The notes: generated by a model from the sequence alone, not told the origin. Shown: positions 51,897 through 61,204, counted from the first letter of the stretch. The stretch is 64,000 nt of DNA from Comamonas sp. 26 (GCF_002754475.1 NZ_PEFL01000001.1:2542001-2606000), one strand, 5' to 3'. Made by a program: numbers and translations.

Positions 51897-52284
51897 GTCC
51901 TGAACGACCCAAATGGGTCGTTGCTGGCCTACGCGAACGACCGCTGGCGGGAAACTTAGCCTTGTAGCGTTGACGCACAGAATCTGGCACCAGGGAACGA
52001 CTGCTTGCGTCGGCAGCAGAGACATTGGGCGCCGAGGCCCGAACGACAACTACGGGTCGATTGCAGCCGCTGGTCAACTCAAGCATGAAAGTCAGCTGCG
52101 AGCGGTATGACGGTCAACGATGGCCAGCGTTCGCAGATTTATTGAATCGCCCTTGCCCGCCCATTGCGGGCTTTTCTTTCCTAGCCACCCTCTGCGGTGG
52201 CTTTTTTGCGCCCGGAGATTTTGAAATGTGAGCGTTTAGCCAGCATGCGGCATGCATGTGCCTTCCCCCGCAGGGCTTTAGCGG
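51897..52284. other. Hairpin-rich non-coding stretch
   Basis: Contains CGACCC-AAAT-GGGTCG just after the cupin stop, GCCCGC/GCGGGC with a T tract (about 52155-52180) and GCCACC/GGTGGC with T6 (about 52184-52208). It also holds GGAG followed by ATGTGA at 52226-52231 and CCCCGC/GCGGGG (about 52267-52286). The last three elements repeat the leader at 34640. No gene supported. Confidence 0.5.
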
Positions 52285-52285
52285 G

Positions 52286-52407
52286 GCCATCCGGCATGAC
52301 CACTCTAGCGAGGTCGTTTGATCTTTGGAATTAGCCAGAGCAAGCGGCGATTCATGGACTTCGGCGCGGCCTCCGCGTCGTTGGCGAAAGTGGTCACACC
52401 AGATGGC
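52286..52407. repeat. 122-bp element bounded by inverted repeats, copy 2
   Basis: Same as 35374-35495 with one mismatch, including both inverted ends. Here too it directly follows a GC-rich hairpin. Confidence 0.6.
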
Positions 52408-52616
52408 GCAGCACCTATTCTTTAACCATAAGTGCGCATTGCTTGCCTGACCCTCATCAGGCAAACTGCTGCGTCATCGCCTTTTCTTGCCGGGCCTGGG
52501 AAATCTCCTCCCTCCCTCACTATTACTTCCCCAGGTATGCCCCGAAAGGGCACCGGCTCTTTATTCAAGCCCGCAGCAACCGCTAGCGGGCTTTTTCTTT
52601 GCCCATCGGAGATTGC

Positions 52617-52691
52617 ATGCACCTCACCACCGACCACCAGCCCATTGACGACGACCTCGTGCGGCGCCTACGCGAAAAAGGAGGCCTGTGA
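52617..52691 (+). CDS. 24-residue ORF coupled to small membrane gene
   Basis: MHLTTDHQPIDDDLVRRLRE KGGL with CGGAG upstream. Its last codons contain the GGAGG that serves the next gene (52693), and TGA-A-ATG puts stop and start two bases apart. It may be a leader peptide. Confidence 0.4.
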   Translation: MHLTTDHQPIDDDLVRRLREKGGL

Positions 52692-52692
52692 A

Positions 52693-52845
52693 ATGGCCGC
52701 ACATCCGCACCATGCCCGTCGCGCCAGCCCTGCAACAAAGCTGCTGACCGCCCTGCATTGGGCGCTTGTCGCGGTCGGCATCTTCGGCCTCACCGGCGCG
52801 GCAGCGCTGCTGATGGCCTCGACTCCAAGCGCTTGGCTCCTCTGA
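52693..52845 (+). CDS. Single-span small membrane protein, copy 2
   Basis: 50 residues. His/Arg-rich start, then KLLTALHWALVAVGIFGLTG AAALLMASTPSAWLL, a paralogue of 36669 with the same TPxAWxL end. GGAGG nine bases upstream. Confidence 0.6.
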   Translation: MAAHPHHARRASPATKLLTALHWALVAVGIFGLTGAAALLMASTPSAWLL

Positions 52846-52856
52846 AAATCAATCAA

Positions 52857-52902
52857 CTTTTATAGCTACTCGCGCTTTATTCATAAGCGTTAGAAACAAA
52901 TT
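52857..52902. repeat. Dispersed palindromic repeat
   Basis: ATAGCTACTCGCGCTTTATT then CATAAGCGTTAGAAACAAAT, immediately before ATG 52904. A near copy of 36817-36862. Confidence 0.6.
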
Positions 52903-52903
52903 T

Positions 52904-53230
52904 ATGCACTTTCAAGACGCTTATGAATTGGTGAAGGTCTTCGGGCCGCGCGCAACCGCAAGCACCCTTAGCAGAACAACCGGCATTTCTGCTCGCACCC
53001 TAACCCGCTTGGCGACAGAGAGCGGCATCACCCTGCGCACATCCATAGAGCCCATCGCAGGGATTGAGCACCTGCCAGGCCTGCCCAACTTCACCGAAAG
53101 CCGAGCATGGCGCGGTGGGACGGTCCACCGCATTGATTTATCCAAGGCCGGAGACAGCCCCGGCTATCGCTCCCTGCTCATTCACCAATCTGGCGTGCAA
53201 GGCCATGAAGATGAGGACAACGATGACTAA
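52904..53230 (+). CDS. Small HTH-like protein, copy 2
   Basis: 108 residues, almost identical to the protein at 36865; differences include RTTGISARTLTRLA and IAGIEHL. Overlaps the secreted-protein gene at 53223 as in copy 1. Confidence 0.6.
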   Translation: MHFQDAYELVKVFGPRATASTLSRTTGISARTLTRLATESGITLRTSIEPIAGIEHLPGLPNFTESRAWRGGTVHRIDLSKAGDSPGYRSLLIHQSGVQGHEDEDNDD

Positions 53231-53420
53231 AGCCCTTTACGCAATCGCTCTGGCAATCCTCTCTGTGACGCTGCTCCTGCTGTGGGTCACTTCCCCGGCG
53301 CAGGCCAATGAGGAACCGAGCAAGCCCCCAGTGCCCGCCGGCGCAATCCGCATGAGCGATCTTGTTGTTGGATCTTCTCGTTTCTTAGATCCTGATCCGC
53401 ATTCTTTTCTATCTGGTTGA
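53223..53420 (+). pseudogene. Small secreted protein, copy 2, C-terminus lost
   Basis: MTKALYAIALAILSVTLLLL WVTSPAQANEEPSKPPVPAG AIRM matches copies 1 and 3. After about 53353 (following ATCCGCATG) the conserved AARDAFxCPG part is replaced by the antisense of a lipoprotein gene. Both cysteines are lost. Confidence 0.65.
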
Positions 53421-53514
53421 GATCCGGGTCGATCCCTTCCTCGTTAACTGCCGGTTGCATCGCACATCCAGCCAACATCAAAGCAACCGCAGCCAGTGCA
53501 ATTAGCTCTTTCAT
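53287..53514 (-). CDS. Small lipoprotein with altered C-terminus
   Basis: From ATG 53514: MKELIALAAVALMLAGCAMQ with lipobox LAGC, then an acidic helical part (EEGIDPDLNQIEKNADQDLR NEKIQQQ). The last 20 codons are antisense to the secreted-protein gene, so the native end was probably lost at the same junction. Confidence 0.55.
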   Translation of the reverse strand: MKELIALAAVALMLAGCAMQPAVNEEGIDPDLNQIEKNADQDLRNEKIQQQDRSCGLRRRALGACSVPHWPAPGK

Positions 53515-53652
53515 AGCAGCTCTTTCAACAAGTGCTGCTGACAGCCTATTCCTGTCAAAAAATATCTGTGTAAGGCGATGTTCCCCTTACAGGTAATCGT
53601 CGACTCAACAACACGCCCGCCTCTGCGGGCTTTTTCTATTTCTGGAGCTCAG

Positions 53653-53743
53653 ATGTTCAAGAGCATGATCACGTTTGCCGCGAGAGCTACTCAGCGCCAG
53701 CGGCCACGTATCAACTCAGCGTTGATATCAAAGCAGCAGCCAT
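53653..53743 (+). pseudogene. RdgC N-terminal remnant (copy 2)
   Basis: MFKSMITFAARATQR matches the start of the RdgC-like sequence at 63564 (MFKSMIIYRIAESW) and then diverges, ending at 53743. A terminator-like hairpin and CTGGAG lie before it, as at 63564. Confidence 0.4.
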
Positions 53744-54031
53744 AACAGCTCCTGCACGGCCTAAAACAAGTACTCCAACAATGTGAGTCCACGAGGTGGC
53801 TCGTCGTGCTCTAAGCCATAAATAGCAATCTTTTTGCTTTTCAATGTTGTACACAAACAAGCCAGTATCTAGTCTCTTCTCAATAACTGACAGCCCGTGC
53901 TTTACCTCCCATTGCTCTAGCATTCTGCGTGTTCGATCATCGAGTGCCATACCTAATCCGTTGTGAAGTGAACCGAGCGAATCAGCAAATGTAACAATAT
54001 GTTTTTTATTGCAGTGAAATTCCCCCATCAA
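53711..54031 (-). CDS. Hypothetical protein with C-terminal membrane segment
   Basis: 106 residues starting MMGEFHCNKKHIVTFADSLG. A soluble charged part is followed by HIVGVLVLGRAGAVMAAALI, one membrane helix at the very end. Not recognised. Confidence 0.5.
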   Translation of the reverse strand: MMGEFHCNKKHIVTFADSLGSLHNGLGMALDDRTRRMLEQWEVKHGLSVIEKRLDTGLFVYNIEKQKDCYLWLRARRATSWTHIVGVLVLGRAGAVMAAALISTLS

Positions 54032-54240
54032 CTACCTGTCCTTAATGATCGGGATTTTTCATTGGAGACTTCCGGCAGCATTGCTTTCGTGGACCACAAC
54101 ACTGAACCCACAACTGCACTCTTTGCACACTTAAAGGCAGCTTTTGTGGAATCCTAAAAAAGGGGAGTGTCAACTTCACGACAGTTGCGCTCAACATAAT
54201 CTCTGAAGCTTGATTCAAATCACGACATAAGAGAGATCTA

Positions 54241-54492
54241 ATGGAGTTCCTAGGCAATCAAAGTGCTCAATTGAGAGCGATGAAGGTACAACTTTTGGCG
54301 CAAGACGCGCTTATTGTTGCAATGATCGAAACGCTGGATGACAAGCAGTTAAGCACTTTGCAAGCCAACTTCCATCAGCGCGCTGAATCAGTGAAGGCCG
54401 ACGTCTTGAACTCAATGGCAACTGATGCGCTATATGAGCACCTGCTGGACCAACTTGAAAAGTATTCACAAGCAGTAAGAGCGCGCAACTAA
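54241..54492 (+). CDS. Hypothetical helical protein
   Basis: 83 residues, entirely helical by composition (MKVQLLAQDALIVAMIETLD then QLSTLQANFHQRAESVKADV). Not recognised. A terminator hairpin follows at 54517. Confidence 0.5.
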   Translation: MEFLGNQSAQLRAMKVQLLAQDALIVAMIETLDDKQLSTLQANFHQRAESVKADVLNSMATDALYEHLLDQLEKYSQAVRARN

Positions 54493-54551
54493 CCTTTTGC
54501 GCTACTTATATCTGCCCGCCACTGAGCGGGCTTTTTGCTTTCTGGAGCCCT

Positions 54552-54653
54552 ATGAATCACACACAACCGCCAAAGCGCTGTGGCAGTTGCGGCGCGCTGG
54601 TACCGCCAGATTTCAAAGAAGGCCAGGGACAAGCGCTGCCCTGCGGCCACTGA
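54552..54653 (+). CDS. Small zinc-ribbon-like protein
   Basis: 33 residues, CTGGAG before the ATG. RCGSCGALVPPDFKEGQGQA then LPCGH: CxxC and CxH spaced as in a small zinc ribbon. Preceded directly by the CCCGCC-ACTGA-GCGGG hairpin and T5. Confidence 0.5.
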   Translation: MNHTQPPKRCGSCGALVPPDFKEGQGQALPCGH

Positions 54654-54701
54654 CCACCCCCCAGCCCACTGCCGTGGGCTTTTTGCTTTCTGGAGATCCA
54701 T

Positions 54702-55183
54702 ATGACAAGCACCACGATTGCTACAGCCGCACGCCTGCTGCGCGACAACGCCGAAGAATTGAAGCAGGCCCACACCCTAGTGAATGGTCGACATGCGAAG
54801 GCGAGGTCAAAGCCGTCTATGACGAACACATGGCCGTAGCCACTGCACTTGACGCCATCCCCCGCCAGCGTCTCCACCAGATCCAGGAGCCGCCCACAAA
54901 GACAGAGGCGCTTGCGCACTACAGTCAACAGGCGATTCTCGCCATGGGTGAAGCTGGGGCATCGGCCGTGGCAGTGCCAGATGAAGCACAAATCAAAGCG
55001 CTGATGCGGAAGCATCGGATTTGGATTGAGCACTCCACACTGTTCGAGGATGACGAGCCACCGCGCGAACTTCGCGCAGTCCAGGCCGAGCAGCATCAGT
55101 TTGAAGCCTTAGTTCAGGACTTGATCGCGCTTGCCACTACCGCCCAGGCAACCCAGCAGACACAAGGAGGCGAGCATGTCTAA
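54702..55183 (+). pseudogene. Frameshifted phage protein gene
   Basis: ATG 54702 (CTGGAG upstream) gives MTSTTIATAARLLRDNAEEL KQAHT. From about 54785 the sensible continuation is in another frame (EWSTCEGEVKAVYDEHMAVA TALDAIP) to stop 55183. One base has been gained or lost near 54775-54790. The helical C-terminus looks intact. Confidence 0.55.
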
Positions 55184-55343
55184 GCGAATGGCAGGAAAGC
55201 GCTGGTTTGAAGCATTGGGACGTAGCCATGCCAAGTACGCACGCCTTTCACGCATCACCCAACACGAGCAACGCGATTGGCCTCAATGGGCGCGCGTCGC
55301 ATACGCACGCGGTGTTCTATTTCAAACATGGCGCCGCGCGTGA
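55176..55343 (+). CDS. Small phage hypothetical protein
   Basis: 55 residues with AAGGAGG upstream. MSKRMAGKRWFEALGRSHAK then an Arg/Trp-rich basic helix ending FQTWRRA. Its start overlaps the end of the preceding gene. Possibly nucleic-acid binding by charge. Confidence 0.55.
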   Translation: MSKRMAGKRWFEALGRSHAKYARLSRITQHEQRDWPQWARVAYARGVLFQTWRRA

Positions 55344-55408
55344 AGACGATCAAAAACAGCACAACCCCGAGCCCCGCCACTGAGCGGGGTTCTTTTTTGG
55401 AGCTACGC

Positions 55409-55699
55409 ATGAACCCAGCGGTTCTTGATGCCTGCTGCGGCGGTCGAATGATGTGGTTCGACAAAGCAGACCCACGCGCCGTGTTTGTAGACCAGCGCCG
55501 CGAAACCATCACCGTCACCGACAACTCACGCGACAATGCGTCTGGCCAGCGCGTGCTGCGCATCGATCCCGACTGCCTGATGGACTTCCGCGCGCTGACC
55601 TTCCCGGATGGAGCCTTCAAGCTGGTGGCGTTTGATCCGCCTCACGCCTCACCCGGGCTCAGTTGTCTCAGCGTCTTGGAATCCACCGCAACTCCTTGA
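55409..55699 (+). pseudogene. Phage adenine methyltransferase N-terminal fragment
   Basis: MNPAVLDACCGGRMMWFDKA then VFVDQRRE and VAFDPPH, the SAM-binding glycine motif and the DPPx catalytic motif start of phage DNA methyltransferases. After DPPHA (about 55645) it is replaced by the antisense of a - strand gene, so the target domain is missing. Confidence 0.65.
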
Positions 55700-56160
55700 A
55701 TGCCGTCATCGCTGGCGTGATCGGCCATAGGCCACACATGGCAGCCCTCAATGCCTGGGCGGCTGCAGCAAAGCGGGAAGCCCGTGCGGTCATCGGTCTC
55801 CATGCCAAAACCCTTGCCAAGGTTCAAGTGCGCGTGCTGGCTATAGCCCTCCACACCGCACCACAGGCATGGCAGTTCTGCCACCAGCCGCCGGTAAGGT
55901 TCGCTCTCGACAACCTTCTCTTTAAGCACCGTAATACCCGTGGTGCCGGGGCGCGGGGCCATCGAAACATTGGCCGTCAGCATCCCGACCGTTGCGCGAG
56001 CGCTGTCGAGCTGGCGCTGGGCGCGCTCATGCAGTCGCACATCACCGCTTGCAGCTTGGCTTGGCTCACAGTGGTGGCCCTCGCCCTGCTCGTCATGGCG
56101 CCCGGTGCCGCGAGACTTGAAGCCCTTTCCGGGGTTCATGGGGGTACGGCGCATCAGCAT
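55642..56160 (-). CDS. HNH-like phage protein, C-terminus probably cut
   Basis: From ATG 56160: MLMRRTPMNPGKGFKSRGTG start, a low-complexity part, then LVAELPCLWCGVEGYSQHAH LNLGKGFGMETDD and FPLCCSRPGIEGCH, a CxxC/H/CC-H zinc-nuclease-like layout. It runs into the methyltransferase fragment at about 55645. Its start overlaps the stop of the DUF4406 fragment. Confidence 0.6.
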   Translation of the reverse strand: MLMRRTPMNPGKGFKSRGTGRHDEQGEGHHCEPSQAASGDVRLHERAQRQLDSARATVGMLTANVSMAPRPGTTGITVLKEKVVESEPYRRLVAELPCLWCGVEGYSQHAHLNLGKGFGMETDDRTGFPLCCSRPGIEGCHVWPMADHASDDGIQGVAVDSKTLRQLSPGEA

Positions 56161-56252
56161 GTAGCCTCCGCAAAGTCCACCGCCTCCAAGTCAAAATCCA
56201 GCGCCAGCCCATGTTCAATTCGGGCACCACGCGAGCTGCGCCAGCCGGGCAA
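56154..56252 (-). pseudogene. DUF4406 gene fragment
   Basis: LPGWRSSRGARIEHGLALDF DLEAVDFAEATC, the C-terminal third of a second copy of the protein at 46448. Upstream it is lost: a short deletion and then the IS3-type element begin at GAGATCT (about 56255-56261). Confidence 0.65.
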
Positions 56253-56306
56253 GCGAGATCTTTCCGTAAAAATGGCCCTGGGACAGGGCCGAATTTGGAA
56301 AGATCT

Positions 56307-56598
56307 ATGAGCATCAAATCAAGACGTAAACACAGCGCTACCTTCAAAGCCAAGGTCGCACTCGAGGCGGTGCGCGGTGAGCGCACCGTGGCTGAGTGAA
56401 GTCCACCCCAGCCAGATTGCAGATTGGAAGCGGCTACTGCAGGAGCTGGCTGCCGATGTCTTCGGTGCAGCGCTGGCTCCCGCAGCACCTGCGGTGGATC
56501 TCAAAAAGCTGCATGCCAAAATTGGACAGCTGACCTTGGAGAAGGATTTTTTGCACGGTGCGCTGAGCAAGGCGGGATTGCTCAGCGACAAGCGATGA
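56307..56598 (+). pseudogene. IS3-family OrfA, frameshifted
   Basis: MSIKSRRKHSATFKAKVALE AVRGERTVAE, then TGA (56397). The continuation SEVHPSQIADWKRLLQELAA and VDLKKLHAKIGQLTLEKDFL is in another frame, ending with TGA overlapping the OrfB ATG. About five codons (of the LASKY type) are missing at the shift. Confidence 0.75.
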
Positions 56599-57427
56599 TT
56601 GACCGTCGCCATGGCCTGCCAATCAGTCGCCAGGCACAGCTCATGCGCATCAGCCGAGGCTCTGTCTATTACCGCCGCAAGCCACCATGTGATGGCCAAG
56701 TGCAGTTGATGCACAGCTTGGATGCTTTGCATGTGGCCCATCCCTTTGCAGGCTCCCGCATGCTCAAAGGGCTGCTGCAGCGTCAGGGGCATTGAGTGGG
56801 CCGCAGGCATATACGGACGCTGATGAAACGCATGTGCATGACACCGCTGTATTGCAAGCCCCGCACCAGTGCGCGTCATCCGCAGCACAAGGTCTATCCC
56901 TATCTGCTGCGCAACAAGACGGTCACGCATGTCAATTAAGTCTGGGCCATGGACATCACCTATGTGCGCATGCATAAAGGCTGGCTCTACCTGTGCGCCG
57001 TGATCGATTGGTACAGCCGCAAGGTGCTTGCCTGGCGGCTGTCCAACACCATGGATGTGGAGTTTTGCGTGCAGCAAGTGCAAGAGGCCATTCCCGCTGG
57101 GGAACACTTGCCATCTTCAACACGGATCAAGGTAGCCAATTCACCAGTGATGCCTTCACCGCACAGCTCGGGCGCCATGGCATACGCATCTCCATGGATG
57201 GCAAGGGGGCTTGGCGTGACAACGTCTTTGTGGAGCGCCTGTGGCGTTCCATCAAGTACGAAGAAGTCTACCTTAAAGCCTATGACAGCGTGCGTGCCGC
57301 ACGCTGTGGAATTGCGAAATACGTGCAGTTCTACAATTCAAACCGCCCTCATCAGGCGCACAACCAAGCCACCCCTGATGAAGCGTACTTTGCAGCATTG
57401 CCGTTTGCACCAATGCAAGCTGCATAG
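56595..57427 (+). pseudogene. IS3-family OrfB, multiple stops
   Basis: MIDRRHGLPISRQAQLMRIS and VWAMDITYVRMHKGWLYLCA VIDWYSRKVLAWRLS give the first catalytic D. NTDQGSQFTSDAF gives the second D, and VERLWRSIKYEEVY the E. In-frame stops are at 56793 (TGA) and 56937 (TAA, probably from CAA), with a frameshift near 57110. Not active. Confidence 0.8.
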
Positions 57428-57576
57428 CCCCGAGGGTCTCGCTTAGGCACTGGGTTGAGTTGTTCAAACCACTGGGACCACTTCTCGTTGGGCGTGTTCG
57501 GTGTCGGCGGAAGCAAAAAAGCCTTCGAAGCGGACCTAGGCGGTATGTGCTGGCCAATAGCCGGTAAAAAGCAAAC

Positions 57577-57819
57577 TTACTTGCGAGGAATGAGATCGAA
57601 TACTCTTCCACCGCCATTGCGGATCATCACCAAGCCTTCAATAGTTCCCAAAACGGTGCTACCACCACTGGACAGTGATCTGAGTTCGTTGCCAGTGATG
57701 TCACCATCGTAAAAAGGCGGGCTCTTCACAGCATTGAAAAAGCGCCCGTTGTGGAAGTGGCCTACTTCTATTGCTGGATGCTGACGATCAACAACATCGT
57801 AAATAATGCTTACTTGCAT
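57577..57819 (-). CDS. Hypothetical beta-rich protein
   Basis: 80 residues from ATG 57819 with AAGGAGGGGG upstream. MQVSIIYDVVDRQHPAIEVG HFHNGRFFNA then a Gly/Arg-rich end. Soluble; not recognised. Confidence 0.55.
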   Translation of the reverse strand: MQVSIIYDVVDRQHPAIEVGHFHNGRFFNAVKSPPFYDGDITGNELRSLSSGGSTVLGTIEGLVMIRNGGGRVFDLIPRK

Positions 57820-57864
57820 ACCCCCTCCTTTTTTGACAAGACCGAGCGTAGAAGCGGACGCCAA

Positions 57865-58142
57865 GAAGAATATTTCATGATTGTCAAAAATCTTGAATGA
57901 AAAACATCAGACGCATAGCCAAAAACTAAAAATCACAGACGAACCTTGCGGGCTTTTCTTTGGGCGTACGAATCCATATCAAGCTACGCGCACCGATACG
58001 GGCTCAGTGCGAATCGTGCCAAGCGCCGCCCAGAGTGATGCGCCCCTTGTGCAAGGTGCCTGATCATCGGGCGTGCTCAGTGGGGGAGGAAACAAAAAAG
58101 CCGCCGCAGCGAACCAAAGCGGCAATTGACAGCTTTCGGCTG
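57865..58142. other. Gap before IS1182-type element
   Basis: About 280 bp. Partly resembles 44240-44360 (TGCGAATCGTGCC, CATCGGGCGTGCTC, then AAAAAAGCCGCC and AAGCGGC). GCCGC/GCGGC with a T tract on the - strand could be a terminator. No gene. Confidence 0.4.
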
Positions 58143-59818
58143 AGGCTGTGTGGAAACGCATTTTTGCCGAGTCAGCTCTCGGTACGCCACTACACCACAG
58201 CCGGTCTTTGAATGGCATCCCTATTTTGGGAACGTGGCTGCACCAAGCCGCTTGGGAGCCAATCTGTGCCGCTTTGCAGCTAAAAAATGAGCCACAAAGG
58301 CTTACGCCGGCACAGATCTCACCGCTTGCATCATGTTTTTCGCACCCAAGATGCGCATCACACTTTTGAAGTTGTAGGCCAGCACATGCAGGCTCATTTC
58401 AGTACCCACATGGGCCAATGTTTTGGTCAAGAAGTGGGTAGAGCCCATCCAGTGCTTGAGCGTTCCAAACACGTGTTCCACCGTGCGCCTGCGCACTGTC
58501 ATGGCATCTGTTCTCGTATTTAGCCGCTCCTGCATGCGCTCCAGAACATCTTCATGCTCCCAGCGGCGAATGCGTCTGTATTGGCTCGTGGTGCATTCGT
58601 TCTTTCGAGGACAGCCAATGCAGGCACTGCTCCAATACACCCCCACATTCATGCCACTGCGCTCTACCGTGTTGAAGCGGTGAATCGCAATCTCGCCAGC
58701 AGGGCAGCGGTATTCATCTGTTTCAGATAAATAGACAAAGTCAGACTTATCGAAGCGGCCATCCGCCTTGGCATTCGATGTCAGCGACTTGGGCACAAAC
58801 GCCTCAATGCCAGCATCCTCACAGGCTTTGATCTCAGAGCCACTGAAGTATCCGCGGTCTGCCAGTGCCTGCAGGTTTTTTACAGCCATTTCCTGCTTGG
58901 CAGCTTGTGCCATCTTGCTCAACTGCGCACGGTCATTGCCAATGTTGGTCACTTCGTGGGCCACGATCAGATGGTTTTGCGTATCAACAGCAGCTTGCAC
59001 GTTGTACCCCACAACCCCTTGACCTTTGGAGATCATGACGCGTGAATCAGGGTCCACCGTGGATATTTGTCCATCAGGCTGCTGCTTGAGTTGCTCTTGT
59101 ACTTGCTCCAGTTTTTGCATCTGCAAGCGCAATAGCTCAATCTTTTCTTTCAGGCCCTTGGTTTTAACATCGACCTCTGCAGGTTGTGTGCGGTCTGCAG
59201 TTTCTAGCGCATCCAGGTAACGCTGAATGCTTTGCTCAATCTGACGTTTACGACCTTCAATCTTGCCGTTGCTGAAGTTGTTGTCGCCGTTATTAACCGC
59301 TTTGAATTTACTTCCATCAATCGCAACGATCGCCTGGCTAAAGAGCTTGAGCTCTCTGCAAAGACCAATGAAGTGGCTGCAGACCTTGCGAATGCCAACC
59401 CCGTTGTGATGGCGGAAGTCCGCAATCGTTTTGAAGTCTGGTGCCAAGCGCCCTGTCAGCCACATCAACTCCACATTGCGCTGAGCCTCCCGCTCCAGCC
59501 TACGGCTGGACTGGATGCGGTTGAGGTACCCGTAGATATAAAGTTTGAGAAGAACTGCAGGGTGGTATGCCGGACGACCTGTGCTTGCAGGCGCAACCCT
59601 GTTGAATCCGAGAGCCCGCAAGTCCAGCTCATCAACGAAGGCATCTACGACTCGCACGGGATTGTCTTCACCAATGAAGTCATCCAGGCACTCTGGCAGC
59701 AGCGTGACCTGATCTCGACATTCACCTTCGATGAAGCGCTTCATATGGCATCGACCCCAATACAGATGCCAAGATTTTAAATTTGAGCAATCGTCAAGGC
59801 AGTGTTTTCACACAGCCT
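58143..59818 (-). mobile_element. IS1182-family insertion sequence
   Basis: Imperfect terminal inverted repeats AGGCTGTGTGGAAACGC (58143) and, reading inward from 59818, AGGCTGTGTGAAAACAC bound one long transposase gene on the - strand. It abuts the IS1111-type end repeat at 59818. I found no target duplication by eye. Confidence 0.8.
58302..59744 (-). CDS. IS1182-family DDE transposase
   Basis: 480 residues, complete. N-terminal DUF772-type domain (GRPAYHPAVLLKLYIYGYLN RIQSSRRLE), IVAIDGSKFKAVN with a catalytic D, LADRGYFSGSEIKAC with the second, and VEHVFGTLKHWMG with the final E. A cysteine set (CPAGE, CIGCPRKNEC) sits in the insertion. No disruption is seen, so it may be active. Confidence 0.9.
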   Translation of the reverse strand: MKRFIEGECRDQVTLLPECLDDFIGEDNPVRVVDAFVDELDLRALGFNRVAPASTGRPAYHPAVLLKLYIYGYLNRIQSSRRLEREAQRNVELMWLTGRLAPDFKTIADFRHHNGVGIRKVCSHFIGLCRELKLFSQAIVAIDGSKFKAVNNGDNNFSNGKIEGRKRQIEQSIQRYLDALETADRTQPAEVDVKTKGLKEKIELLRLQMQKLEQVQEQLKQQPDGQISTVDPDSRVMISKGQGVVGYNVQAAVDTQNHLIVAHEVTNIGNDRAQLSKMAQAAKQEMAVKNLQALADRGYFSGSEIKACEDAGIEAFVPKSLTSNAKADGRFDKSDFVYLSETDEYRCPAGEIAIHRFNTVERSGMNVGVYWSSACIGCPRKNECTTSQYRRIRRWEHEDVLERMQERLNTRTDAMTVRRRTVEHVFGTLKHWMGSTHFLTKTLAHVGTEMSLHVLAYNFKSVMRILGAKNMMQAVRSVPA

Positions 59819-60033
59819 TATATGGACACCGCCCCGAACGCAAGGTCTTCATTTCATGTGACGCCATAACAATCGGCTGCAGTCTTATATCCGGCCTTGT
59901 TATGCAGTCCGAGGGCTGCGGGCCCTTATATGGACACCGCCCCGAACGCAAGGTCTTCATTTCATGTGACGCCATAACAATCGGCTGCAGTCTTATATCC
60001 GGCCTTGTTATGCAGTCCGAGGGCTGCGGGCCC
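59818..60033. repeat. Exact 108-bp tandem duplication
   Basis: 59818-59925 and 59926-60033 are identical by eye. Each starts TTATATGGACACCGCCCC and ends AGGGCTGCGGGCCC. Each therefore carries the 13-bp end repeat of the IS1111-type element. Inside each unit CTTATAT occurs again at about +67. The unit of 108 is divisible by three, so frames stay open through it. Confidence 0.9.
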
Positions 60034-60181
60034 TGATGGAATTCGCCAAGAACATCCTCATCTCGGTCACGCGCTTTGAGGCGCACGGCTGTGTTCAGGT
60101 TTGTGTTCTTGCGGTCCGACCTGTCTTGCCATCACATTGAATCGACCTTCGCAACCAACCGATGCTTTGTGCATCTACTCC
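60034..60181 (-). ncRNA. Candidate guide-RNA region of the IS1111-type element
   Basis: The tract after the transposase stop, together with 59818-60033, is where IS1111-group elements are reported to encode the RNA that selects the target. I see no open frame with start signals, but I have not folded the sequence. Placement is from family knowledge only. Confidence 0.35.
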
Positions 60182-61204
60182 CTACGCGGGCTTCACGCTC
60201 ACAAAATCCCGTTGATATGCTTGCCCTCGCGCCAGAATCGCCCAAGCGGTACGAGCAATCTTGGCCGCGATGGCAACGGCGACGACATTGGCTGGTCTCC
60301 GCGCTTGTATCTCCTGTTGCCATGACGTCGGCTCCTTGGAGTGATACATCACCGATCTCGCCCCATGAATTAGCAAGGTGCGTAAGTACGGATCTCCGCG
60401 CTTGGAGATTGAGCCCATTCGCACTTTGCCTCCTGTGCCGTTTTGCCTCGGCACCAGACCCAGGAACGCTGCAAACTCCCGTCCTGACTTGAACGTCTTC
60501 GCGTCGCCTATCGTTGCCACCAGCGCAGTTGCGGTCAGCTTTCCGATGCCGGGCACATCCGCAATCGCGCGACAGGCCTGGTCTTGCTTTTGCCAGACGG
60601 CTATTCGCGCTTCGATCTGATCAATATCTTGTTGCAACCTATCGATGCGGGCGAGTTGCTCATGTAAACAGATAATCAGCGTACCGGGCAACGTGCTTTC
60701 AAGCTCTTGCATACGGGTTTGAATCTCTTTCAATCCAGCGACACGCCCCGCTCTGAATGTGGCTCCAAACTCGTAGAGCAATCCGCGCAGTTGATTCACT
60801 TGCATGGTTCTGACCTTCAGCAGCAACGTACGCACGCGATGAAGGCTCAGAGCTGCTTGTTGTTCTTCAGACTTCACTGCCACTGTGCGCATGCCCGGCT
60901 GCTGCACCGCAGTCCAGATCGCGTGCGCATCTGCTGCGTCGGTCTTGTTGGTTTGCACAAAAGGTCGAATGAATTTAGCGTGAAGCAATACAGCTTCATG
61001 ACCTAGCGTCCTGATCTTGCGTGCCCACCAATGGCTGCTCCCACAAGCCTCCAGAGCTACGCGCCCCGGCATCCGGTTGACCAAGAATTTAATAAGCTCT
61101 TCTCGGGTAAATCGACGGTTCATGATCTCGCCGGTGTCAGGTTCAACCCAATACAACTGACACATGTGCTTGGCGATATCCAGCCCATAAATAATCGTAT
61201 TCAT
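60182..61204 (-). CDS. IS110/IS1111-family transposase
   Basis: 340 residues. N-terminal RuvC-like DEDD domain with GLDIAKHMCQLYWVE, VALEACGSSHWWAR and KTDAADAHAIW. C-terminal part with DVPGIGKLTATALVATIGDA and GLVPRQNGTGGKVRMGSISK RGDPYLRTLLIHGARS, the serine-bearing region used in recombination. Complete and likely functional. Confidence 0.9.
   Translation of the reverse strand: MNTIIYGLDIAKHMCQLYWVEPDTGEIMNRRFTREELIKFLVNRMPGRVALEACGSSHWWARKIRTLGHEAVLLHAKFIRPFVQTNKTDAADAHAIWTAVQQPGMRTVAVKSEEQQAALSLHRVRTLLLKVRTMQVNQLRGLLYEFGATFRAGRVAGLKEIQTRMQELESTLPGTLIICLHEQLARIDRLQQDIDQIEARIAVWQKQDQACRAIADVPGIGKLTATALVATIGDAKTFKSGREFAAFLGLVPRQNGTGGKVRMGSISKRGDPYLRTLLIHGARSVMYHSKEPTSWQQEIQARRPANVVAVAIAAKIARTAWAILARGQAYQRDFVSVKPA

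Larger units (their letters stand above)
56255..57480 (+). mobile_element. Degenerate IS3-family element
   Basis: OrfA and OrfB of an IS3-type transposase with several stops and frameshifts. The boundaries are approximate: the left side meets the DUF4406 fragment at GAGATCT, and the right side lies within about 60 bp after the OrfB stop. I could not find clear terminal inverted repeats. Confidence 0.6.

Noticed and set aside
56255..57480. Active IS3 element
   Set aside because: OrfA is frameshifted and OrfB has two stops and a frameshift.
59819..60036. CRISPR array
   Set aside because: Only two abutting identical 108-bp units with no spacers; it is a tandem duplication of an IS end.
60034..60181. 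Protein-coding remnant after the IS1111 transposase
   Set aside because: Frames here lack starts; family knowledge places a non-coding RNA end in this position.
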